From the NCBI GenBank assembly GCA_946409885.1, contig CAMJYF010000067.1:1-7778 (forward strand): a stretch of DNA of 7,778 nt, in the 5' to 3' direction. Below, piece after piece: positions 1-5,382 of the stretch. Source of the DNA: an uncultured Clostridia bacterium (GTDB lineage: Bacteria > Bacillota > Clostridia > Oscillospirales > Acutalibacteraceae). The notes beneath the pieces were generated by a model that saw only the letters and a program-made list of their open reading frames with translations, was not told the origin of the DNA and ran no database searches. Positions within the stretch are counted from its first letter, which is position 1; every line of letters starts with the position of its first letter. The translations under genes were made by a program, and so were the position numbers.

Positions 1-979
1 CCGTCACCTGGGCACGGAAAAGGCCCAGCAGCTGTACTACGATATTGAGCAGTACCTGGCGGACCATGGCGTGGGGCTCATCTTCAACTGCGAGTGCGAG
101 ACCCTGCTGATGGACAACGAAAAGGGCCGCTGCCTGGGCATTCTGGCCCGGCAGGGGGAGGAATCCTTTGAGATCTTCGCGGAGGAGACCGTCATCGCCA
201 CCGGCCGCCGCGGCGCGGACTGGCTGGAAAAGCTGTGCGCGGAATACGACATCGCCCACCAGCCCGGCACCGTGGATATCGGCGTGCGGGTGGAGGTGCG
301 CAATGAGGTGATGGAAACGGTCAACAAGGCGCTGTACGAATCCAAGCTGATCGGCTACCCCAAGCCCTTTAAAAACAAGGTGCGCACCTTCTGCCAGAAC
401 CCCGGCGGCTTTGTCAGCCAGGAGAATTACGACAACGGGCTGGCGGTGGTCAACGGCCACTCCTACAAGGAGCTGAAATCGGACAACACCAACCTGGCCA
501 TCCTCTGCTCCCACAACTTCAGCACGCCCTTCAACCAGCCCATTGAATACGCCCAGAAGATCGGCGAGCTGACCAACATGCTGGCCAACGGGCACATACT
601 GGTGCAGCGGTTCGGGGATATTTTAGACGGCAAGCGCACCTGGCCCAAGGAGCTGACGCGGAGCAATCTGCGCCCCACCCTGCCGGACGCGGTGGCGGGC
701 GACATCACCGCCGCCATGCCCTATCGCTCCATGACCAACATCTTAAACTTCATTCAGGCCATGGACCACGTGGTGCCGGGCTTTGCCAGCTACGAAACGC
801 TGCTGTATTCGCCGGAGCTGAAGTTCTATTCCAACCGCATCAAGATGGATGAGCGCTTCAACACCAACGTAGCCGGGCTGCACTGCCTGGGCGATTCCAG
901 CGGCTGGACCCGCGGCCTGATGATGGCCTCCGTGATGGGCGCCATCATGGGACGGATACTGGCGGAACAGGACGCGTAA
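1..979 (+). CDS. FAD-dependent dehydrogenase (COG2509-like), 5'-truncated by the window edge
   Basis: The reading frame is open from base 2 to the TAA at 977-979, giving 325 visible residues. It is already open at the left edge, so the true start lies upstream; the GTG at 71 is internal, because the codons before it read as normal protein continuing the same fold. An ATGRRG motif (visible residues 66-71) sits where HI0933/COG2509-type flavoproteins have the strand-end ATG that contacts FAD. Near the C-terminus, LGDSSGWTRG (about 296-305) matches the conserved GD...G.TRGL segment that closes over the flavin, followed by a small-residue helix. Family members usually have about 450-500 residues, so roughly the first third, with the GxGxxG dinucleotide-binding loop, is missing from view. 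The substrate of this family is not established; a soluble cytoplasmic oxidoreductase is expected. The next gene starts 52 bases downstream. Family assignment is fairly firm; function is not. Confidence 0.88.
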   Translation, partial: RHLGTEKAQQLYYDIEQYLADHGVGLIFNCECETLLMDNEKGRCLGILARQGEESFEIFAEETVIATGRRGADWLEKLCAEYDIAHQPGTVDIGVRVEVRNEVMETVNKALYESKLIGYPKPFKNKVRTFCQNPGGFVSQENYDNGLAVVNGHSYKELKSDNTNLAILCSHNFSTPFNQPIEYAQKIGELTNMLANGHILVQRFGDILDGKRTWPKELTRSNLRPTLPDAVAGDITAAMPYRSMTNILNFIQAMDHVVPGFASYETLLYSPELKFYSNRIKMDERFNTNVAGLHCLGDSSGWTRGLMMASVMGAIMGRILAEQDA

Positions 980-1031
980 AAAAGTAAAAAGTGAAAAGTT
1001 AAAATTTTATTATAGAATTAAAGAGGGCATT
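980..1031 (+). other. AT-rich junction with AAAAGT-type reiterations and SGNH ribosome-binding site
   Basis: The DNA switches from GC-rich coding sequence to almost pure A/T. AAAAGT-like steps recur (980-985, 987-992, 994-999), followed by the 10-base palindrome TAAAATTTTA (1000-1009) and a TATTAT/TATAGA stretch (1008-1016) that could act as a -10 element, although no -35 is seen at the right distance. AAGAGGG at 1021-1027 is the Shine-Dalgarno for the ATG at 1032, with a 4-base spacer. No terminator is visible, so read-through from the flavoprotein gene remains possible. Confidence 0.5.
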
Positions 1032-1811
1032 ATGGATATCAACATTTTTTTTCAACCGGATGAACAGCCGCTGGCGCGTCTGCTGGAGGGCGCGGGGTTC
1101 TGCGGCATTTTCCGCAGGGTGGCCTGCATCGGGGACAGCCTCGCCTCCGGCGAGTTTGAGGGCACGGACGAAAACGCCGGCAAGACCTACCACGATATGT
1201 TCGAGTATTCCTGGGGGCAGTACATGGCCCGGGCGGCGGGCTTTACCGCGTATAATTTCTCCCGGGGCGGCATGACGGCCTCCGAATACATGGACAGCTT
1301 CGGCGCGGCCAACGGCTTTTTTGACAAAGACAAGGCCGCCCAGGCGTACATCATCGCGCTGGGCGTGAACGATCTTTACAACCGGGGCGATGAAGTGGGA
1401 GAGGTGGCCGACTGCGAGACGAACGCTGCGACCTTCGCGGGCTATTACGGCAGGCTGATAAAGGCCTACAAGGAGATCAGCCCCGAGGCGAAATTTTTCT
1501 TCGTCTCCATGCCCACGGAGGACCGCCGCAACGCGGAACAGATGCGCAAGGGCGACGCCCATCAAAAGCTGCTGTATGACTTCGCGGGGTACTTCACCAA
1601 TTCCTACGTCATCGACCTGCGGAAATACGCGCCGGAATATGACGCTGATTTCCGCAAACAATTCTTTTTGGGCGGGCATATGTCCCCGGCGGGGTATATC
1701 CTCACCGCGAGAATGCTGCTGACCTACATCGACTGGATCATCCGGCATAATATGCAGGATTTCAAGCAGGTGGGGTTCATCGGGACGGGCCTTCGGAATA
1801 CCGTGGAGTAA
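1032..1811 (+). CDS. SGNH/GDSL-family hydrolase
   Basis: This 259-residue protein is predicted to be a serine esterase/lipase-like hydrolase of the SGNH superfamily. Block I is IGDSLASG (33-40) with nucleophile Ser36; block II is NFSRGG (75-80), supplying an oxyanion-hole glycine; block III is ALGVND (109-114) with Asn113; block V is GGHMSPAGY (214-222) with His216. The residue three before the histidine, usually Asp in the DxxH motif, is Leu213, so the enzyme may work with a Ser-His dyad or take its acid from elsewhere. There is no signal peptide or membrane segment, so it is probably cytoplasmic. The length is normal for a single-domain member with a short N-terminal extension before block I. 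The start is chosen on the AAGAGGG ribosome-binding site 4 bases upstream. Substrate cannot be deduced; related enzymes deacylate carbohydrates or lipids. The gene is followed directly by the mini-hairpin array. Fold assignment is strong, specificity unknown. Confidence 0.88.
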   Translation: MDINIFFQPDEQPLARLLEGAGFCGIFRRVACIGDSLASGEFEGTDENAGKTYHDMFEYSWGQYMARAAGFTAYNFSRGGMTASEYMDSFGAANGFFDKDKAAQAYIIALGVNDLYNRGDEVGEVADCETNAATFAGYYGRLIKAYKEISPEAKFFFVSMPTEDRRNAEQMRKGDAHQKLLYDFAGYFTNSYVIDLRKYAPEYDADFRKQFFLGGHMSPAGYILTARMLLTYIDWIIRHNMQDFKQVGFIGTGLRNTVE

Positions 1812-1919
1812 TTAGTCGAGCAGAGCTCGACGAGTTAGGCGGTGCTCCGCACCTGAGTTAAGCGCTTCGCTGAGTTAGCCGGCACTGCGTGCCTGAGTTA
1901 GGCGCTTCGCTGAGATAGA
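1812..1919 (+). repeat. Mini-hairpin array, left half (TGAGTTA orientation)
   Basis: Starting right after the SGNH stop codon, short perfect hairpins alternate with a TGAGTTA spacer. Hairpins are GTCGAGC-AGA-GCTCGAC (1815-1831), GGTGC-TCC-GCACC (1841-1853), GCG-CTT-CGC (1862-1870), GGCAC-TGC-GTGCC (1881-1893) and GCG-CTT-CGC (1902-1910). Spacers begin at 1831 (CGAGTTA), 1854, 1871, 1894 and 1911 (TGAGATA), giving steps of 23, 17, 23 and 17 bases, so long and short hairpins alternate. Loops are three bases. There is no open reading frame of note and no T-tract, so these are not ordinary intrinsic terminators. All of this is read directly from sequence. I do not recognise a named repeat family; a mobile or structured-RNA repeat is inference. 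Confidence 0.85.
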
Positions 1920-1953
1920 TGTTCAGAAGCCTGACAAAAATCACCTCTTCTTA
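1920..1953. other. Non-repetitive centre between the two array halves
   Basis: This segment separates the TGAGTTA-oriented half from the TAACTCA-oriented half. It holds a small potential stem, TCAG-AAGC-CTGA (1923-1934), and a pair of complementary pentamers, AGAAG (1926-1930) and CTTCT (1947-1951), that could close the apex of the larger inverted repeat. It includes a short A-run (1936-1940). No gene or recognisable site is seen. Confidence 0.5.
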
Positions 1954-2050
1954 GGCGCGTCAGCGCCGCTTAACTCAGCACCAGAGGTGCGCTTAACTCA
2001 GGCGAAGCCGCTTAACTCAGCGCCGTAGGCGCGCTTAACTTTATCTCGAC
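1954..2050 (-). repeat. Mini-hairpin array, right half (inverted, TAACTCA orientation)
   Basis: The same repeat runs in the opposite direction. Hairpins are GGCGC-GTCA-GCGCC (1954-1967), GCACC-AGA-GGTGC (1978-1990), GGC-GAA-GCC (2001-2009) and GCGCC-GTA-GGCGC (2020-2032). The spacer GCTTAACTCA is exact at 1968-1977, 1991-2000 and 2010-2019, and decays to GCTTAACTTT at 2033-2042. Read on the minus strand the spacer is TGAGTTAAGC, matching the left half. Outermost, CTCGAC (2045-2050) complements GTCGAG (1815-1820), so the two halves form one inverted repeat of about 236 bases. Strand is given relative to the left half. The block ends about 40 bases before the phosphatase start. Confidence 0.85.
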
Positions 2051-2080
2051 AAAACCCTCTTTGCCAACATAAACGAATGC

Positions 2081-2085
2081 GAGGT
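2081..2085 (+). promoter_or_regulatory. Ribosome-binding site deciding the phosphatase start
   Basis: GAGGT lies 6 bases before the ATG at 2092. The alternative in-frame ATG at 2077 has no purine-rich site upstream and would add five residues (MRGRL) ahead of the family's usual N-terminus, so 2092 is preferred. Confidence 0.65.
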
Positions 2086-2091
2086 CGTCTA

Positions 2092-2553
2092 ATGGTCAGG
2101 ATCATGTTTATCTGTCTCGGCAACATCTGCCGCAGCCCTATGGCGGAGATCATTTTCCGGGACATGGTTGAAAAAGCCGGCAGAAACGAAGAATTTTTCA
2201 TCGCCTCCTCCGCCACCAGCAGCGAAAACGTCTGGAACGGCGTGGGCGCGGAGGTGTATTCCCCGGCCAAAAAGATACTGGCCCGCCACGGGCTTTCGGC
2301 GGCGGGCAAGCGCGCCGTGCAGCTCTCCCCTGCCGACTACGGAAAATACGATCTGTTTATCTGCATGGACGCCTCCAACGTGCGCAATGCCCGCCGTATC
2401 CTCGGCGGCGACCCGGAGGGCAAGCTCCGCCTGCTGATGAGCTGCACCGACCGCCCGGGGGACGTATCCGACCCCTGGTACACCGGCGACTTTGAAACGG
2501 CCTACCGGGATATTGAGGAGGGCTGCCGGAGATTGCTGGATTCGGTTGGCTGA
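2092..2553 (+). CDS. Low-molecular-weight protein-tyrosine phosphatase
   Basis: A 153-residue cytoplasmic enzyme predicted to hydrolyse phosphotyrosine, possibly also phosphoarginine as some Firmicutes members do. The P-loop signature C-x5-R-S is at the very N-terminus: Cys8-LGNIC-Arg14-Ser15, preceded by the hydrophobic strand IMFI. Cys13, the second cysteine inside the loop, is the residue that can form a protective disulfide with the nucleophile in this family. The general acid is Asp127 in the DPWYTGDFE segment (127-135), the bacterial version of the DPYY loop. The intervening sequence (SSAT..., ARHGL, ICMD) follows the family pattern, and length is typical. The start is set by the GAGGT site at 2081-2085. 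Upstream lies the mini-hairpin array and no clear promoter; no partner kinase or polysaccharide gene is present, so the substrate is unknown. A promoter for the next operon begins 14 bases after its stop. Confidence 0.93.
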   Translation: MVRIMFICLGNICRSPMAEIIFRDMVEKAGRNEEFFIASSATSSENVWNGVGAEVYSPAKKILARHGLSAAGKRAVQLSPADYGKYDLFICMDASNVRNARRILGGDPEGKLRLLMSCTDRPGDVSDPWYTGDFETAYRDIEEGCRRLLDSVG

Positions 2554-2566
2554 AAGAATATATTTC

Positions 2567-2595
2567 TTGCTTTTACGGACAATAAATGATATAAT
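2567..2595 (+). promoter_or_regulatory. Housekeeping sigma promoter for tldD-pmbA (extended -10)
   Basis: TTGCTT (2567-2572) and TATAAT (2590-2595) are separated by exactly 17 bases, and TG at 2587-2588 adds an extended -10 (TGATATAAT). It sits in an AT-rich island between GC-rich genes. A start site near 2601-2603 would leave a leader of about 28 bases before the ATG at 2630, with no room for a riboswitch. It is the best promoter match in the window. Confidence 0.8.
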
Positions 2596-2614
2596 AATAT
2601 GAATAACGTTTTTC

Positions 2615-2622
2615 AAAGGTGG
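2615..2622 (+). promoter_or_regulatory. Strong ribosome-binding site of tldD
   Basis: AAAGGTGG ends 7 bases before the ATG at 2630, a near-ideal Shine-Dalgarno and spacing that fixes the tldD start. Confidence 0.75.
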
Positions 2623-2629
2623 CGATATC

Positions 2630-4009
2630 ATGGATGAATATATCAGACGCGCGCTGGCGGGGGTGATGAATCACGCCGAGGTGCGCACCCAGACCATGCG
2701 GGGCCGCAACGTCTCCGTGGTCAGCGGCAATTTGGTGGGCAACTCCTCTTTCGTTTCCACCGGCGTGGGTGCGCGGTTCTATCAGGACGGCGTGTGGGGC
2801 TTTGCCTCCAGCAGCGGCGGCGGGGAGGAGAACGTGAAGGCGGTGATCGCCTCCGCAAAGGAGAACGCGGCGCTGCTGCACTCCCGCCGGCCGAAGCACA
2901 AACCGGCGCTGACCAACGCCCGCCCGGCGGAACACCGGGAGCAGACGCCCTTCCGCGATACGGATCAGAAGCTGCTGACCGACTTCGCCCGGGCGCTGGA
3001 TTCCCATATCGAAACAACTTACAAGGACCTGGCCTCCCGCAGCGTGGTGGTGCGGGCCAACTGCATTGAAAAGACCCTGTACACCGCCGAGGGCAGCTTT
3101 GCGTATCAGCTTTTCCCCCGGGTGTACGTGATCGTGGTGATGTCCATGGAGACCGCCGACGGCGCCACGGTGGAGCTGTTTGACGTGCTGGGCGGCGGCG
3201 CGGGCTATTTTACGGATTACTATTCCGATCCCTCGCAGCTTTACCCCGCCATCGACAAGCTCCATACGGAGCTGGCGGCAAAAAAGGAGGGCGTGTTCCC
3301 CAACGCCGGGGAGCGCCTGTGCGTGATCGATTCGGAGATCGCGGGCATGGTGGCGCACGAGGCGGTGGGCCACACCACAGAGGCGGATCTGGTGCTGGCC
3401 GGGAGCGTGGCCGCCACCAACCTGCACAAGCAGGTGGCCTCCCCTCTCATCAGCCTGACGGATTTCGCCCACACCGCCTTCGGCCAGCCCGCCCCGCTGC
3501 CCGTGTACGTGGACGACGAGGGCACCGAGTGCAAGGACGCCGTCATCATCAAGGACGGCATTTTAGTGGGCTATATGAACAATCTGGAAAGCGCCCTGCA
3601 CTTCGGCATGGAGCCGGCAGGCAACGCCAGGGCCTATAACTATTCCGACGAGCCGCTGGTGCGGATGCGCAACACCGCCCTGCACCCCGGCCAGGACAAG
3701 CTGGCGGATATGATCGCCTCGGTGGAGGACGGCTACTACCTCACCAAGACCCAGAACGGCCAGGCGGATACCACCGGCGAATTCATGTTCGGCATCACCA
3801 TGGGGTATGAGATCAAAAACGGCAAGCTGGGGCGGGCCCTGCGGGACACCACCATCAGCGGCGTGGCCTTCAACATGCTGAAGACCGTGGACATGCTGTC
3901 CGATACCGTCTCGTGGGATTTCGCGGGCTACTGCGGCAAAAAGCAGCCCATGCCCGTTTCCATGGGCGGACCGGCCATCAGATGCAAAGTGAACATCGGG
4001 GGGAGATAA
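2630..4009 (+). CDS. tldD: TldD metalloprotease, catalytic subunit
   Basis: A 459-residue TldD-type member of the TldD/PmbA family. The zinc-binding HExxxH motif is HEAVGH at 243-248, followed by the family's acidic tail TTEADL. The third metal ligand, a cysteine near the C-terminus, is present as Cys435 in GYCGKKQPMPVSMGG (433-447). In E. coli, TldD and its inactive partner TldE form a heterodimer with the active site inside a closed chamber that admits only unfolded peptides; it cleaves the microcin B17 leader and degrades the CcdA antitoxin. Those facts come from E. coli; the substrate here is unknown. Length is typical, and no signal peptide or membrane helix is present, so it should be cytoplasmic. 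A strong extended -10 promoter and ribosome-binding site lie just upstream. Its partner gene follows after one base, indicating coupled, roughly equimolar synthesis. All key residues are intact. Confidence 0.95.
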   Translation: MDEYIRRALAGVMNHAEVRTQTMRGRNVSVVSGNLVGNSSFVSTGVGARFYQDGVWGFASSSGGGEENVKAVIASAKENAALLHSRRPKHKPALTNARPAEHREQTPFRDTDQKLLTDFARALDSHIETTYKDLASRSVVVRANCIEKTLYTAEGSFAYQLFPRVYVIVVMSMETADGATVELFDVLGGGAGYFTDYYSDPSQLYPAIDKLHTELAAKKEGVFPNAGERLCVIDSEIAGMVAHEAVGHTTEADLVLAGSVAATNLHKQVASPLISLTDFAHTAFGQPAPLPVYVDDEGTECKDAVIIKDGILVGYMNNLESALHFGMEPAGNARAYNYSDEPLVRMRNTALHPGQDKLADMIASVEDGYYLTKTQNGQADTTGEFMFGITMGYEIKNGKLGRALRDTTISGVAFNMLKTVDMLSDTVSWDFAGYCGKKQPMPVSMGGPAIRCKVNIGGR

Positions 4010-4010
4010 G

Positions 4011-5339
4011 ATGGAACGACTGAAACAGGCGGCGGCCTATACGCTGCAGGCCTTAAGGGCCGCGGGCGCGGACGACGCGCAGGTGAGCTGCGCCGAAGGC
4101 AAGGCGGAGGAATTCAACGTGGACGCAGGCGAGTTTTCGCTGATCCGTAGCGTATACAGCGCCAGCGCCTCCATGAAGGTGATCAAGGGCCGCAAAAAGG
4201 GCACCGCTGCGGTGAACCAGCTGGACAAAGAGGCCATTGACATCGCCGTGGCGGAGTGTATCGCGGCGGCGGATTCCGGCGTGGAGGACGACGCCCTCTC
4301 CATTGCCGCGCTGGAGGAGAACGCGGATTTCAAAGAGGGCTCCCTTGTGTGCGACAAGGCGGCGTTCTTCGATTCCGTCATCCGGCTGACGGAGGATATC
4401 AAGCGGGAATACCCGCAGATCATGATCGAGCAACTGATCGCCACCCACTCCTACGGCAAGCACGTGGTAGCCAACACCAACGGCGTGCTGTTCACCGAGG
4501 AGGACGGCAGCTACAACGTGAGCGTGATGTACTCCGCCCACGACGGCGAAAACGCCACCTCCTTCAACTATTTCGACTACGATTTTCTGGATCCCCGCAC
4601 GGATATCATCGCCCTGGAGGGCGTGCGCGCCATGCTGGACCGGGCCGTGGCGGAGCTGGAGACCCGGCCCTTTACGGGCAAATTTGTGGGCACGGCGGTG
4701 TTTTCACCGGCCTGCCTGGGGGATTTCCTGGGCATCATCACCGGCTCCTTTACCGGGGATATCGCGCTGATCGAGGGCACCAGCCCCTGGAAGAACAAGC
4801 TGGGCGAAAAGGTGGCGGACGAGCGGGTGACCGTCTCCGTGATCCCCCACGACCCGCGCATCGTCTGCGGCGAGCGGATCACCTCCGACGGCTACCGCTC
4901 CGAGGATTTCGACATCATCAAAAACGGCGTGCTGAACAGCTTCTGCCTGTCGGAATACGCCGCCAACAAAACGGGGCTGGCCCGGGCGAAGAGCACCAGC
5001 GGGTGCATCGGTGTGACGCCGGGCGAAAAGAGCCTTGACGAGCTGATCGCCGGCGTCGACAGGGGCATTTTAGTGTGCCGGTTCTCCGGCGGCGAGCCCG
5101 CCAACAACGGCGACTTTTCCGGCGTGGCCAAAAACAGCTTTCTGATCGAAAACGGAAAAATCACCTGCCCCGTCAGCGAAACGATGATCAGCGGCAACAT
5201 GGCGGAAATGCTGTTCCACCTGCGCGGCGTTTCGGCGGAGACCGTCTGCGACGGCGCCAGCGTGCTGCCCTACGCCGCCTTTGACGGCGTGACCGTATCC
5301 GGCGGCGCGGGAGACGAGGCGACATCGGAAGAAGGATAA
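4011..5339 (+). CDS. pmbA: TldE/PmbA, non-catalytic partner of TldD
   Basis: A 442-residue protein of the same fold as its upstream neighbour but without any HExxxH motif; the corresponding region reads VFSPACLGDFLGIITGSFTGD (230-250). This absence marks it as the TldE/PmbA subunit, which shapes the chamber and is needed for activity with TldD. The C-terminal family signature is well kept: SGGEPANNGDFSGVAKNSFL (359-378), then IENGKITCPV (379-388) and MISGNMAEM (392-400), and finally the strand PYAAFDGVTVSG (420-431). The acidic last residues (DEATSEEG) look like a disordered tail. The ATG lies one base after the tldD stop, with GGAG (4002-4005) inside the tldD tail acting as ribosome-binding site, so translation is probably coupled. 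No separate promoter is seen. In E. coli the two genes are unlinked; here they are adjacent, as in many other bacteria. Identification is secure, physiological substrate open. Confidence 0.93.
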   Translation: MERLKQAAAYTLQALRAAGADDAQVSCAEGKAEEFNVDAGEFSLIRSVYSASASMKVIKGRKKGTAAVNQLDKEAIDIAVAECIAAADSGVEDDALSIAALEENADFKEGSLVCDKAAFFDSVIRLTEDIKREYPQIMIEQLIATHSYGKHVVANTNGVLFTEEDGSYNVSVMYSAHDGENATSFNYFDYDFLDPRTDIIALEGVRAMLDRAVAELETRPFTGKFVGTAVFSPACLGDFLGIITGSFTGDIALIEGTSPWKNKLGEKVADERVTVSVIPHDPRIVCGERITSDGYRSEDFDIIKNGVLNSFCLSEYAANKTGLARAKSTSGCIGVTPGEKSLDELIAGVDRGILVCRFSGGEPANNGDFSGVAKNSFLIENGKITCPVSETMISGNMAEMLFHLRGVSAETVCDGASVLPYAAFDGVTVSGGAGDEATSEEG

Positions 5340-5382
5340 TCATCATCAGAAATATAATAAATCAGCAATTGAATAAAGTGTT
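5340..5382 (+). promoter_or_regulatory. AT-rich lon leader with a possible lone -10 element
   Basis: The 43 bases between pmbA and lon are mostly A/T. A perfect TATAAT stands at 5353-5358, but no TTGACA-like hexamer lies 16-18 bases upstream and there is no TG extension, so it is weak as an independent promoter. Before the ATG at 5383 only AAAGTG (5375-5380) resembles a ribosome-binding site and it is too close (2 bases), so initiation probably relies on the unstructured A-rich leader. No CIRCE inverted repeat or CtsR-type direct repeat, which often control heat-shock proteases in Firmicutes, is visible. Confidence 0.35.

Noticed and set aside
71..979. GTG at 71 as the true start of the flavoprotein gene
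   Set aside because: The frame stays open to the window edge with plausible protein sequence (RHLGTEK...), there is no ribosome-binding site before 71, and the family requires an N-terminal FAD-binding loop upstream.
999..1748. Minus-strand open frame opposite the SGNH hydrolase
   Set aside because: The + strand carries all four SGNH blocks and a good ribosome-binding site; the minus frame shows no family features.
1815..1853. Intrinsic terminator for the SGNH gene
   Set aside because: The hairpins are perfect but no run of T follows any of them; at most they could contribute to pausing or mRNA 3'-end protection.
1812..2050. CRISPR array
   Set aside because: The constant element is only 7-10 bases, the intervening segments are self-complementary 9-17-mers rather than unique spacers, the orientation flips in the middle, and no cas gene is present.
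2077..2091. Upstream ATG at 2077 as the phosphatase start
   Set aside because: It has no ribosome-binding site and adds five residues not expected before the P-loop strand; the ATG at 2092 has GAGGT 6 bases upstream.
2554..2568. AAGAA/TTCTT stem after the phosphatase stop as a terminator
   Set aside because: It has only five weak A/T-rich pairs, and the right arm overlaps the -35 element of a good promoter.
2573..3472. Long minus-strand open frame opposite the tldD promoter and 5' half
   Set aside because: It has low-complexity His/Gly/Val-rich composition, no recognisable motif, and overlaps tldD, which is fully supported by HEAVGH and the C-terminal cysteine.
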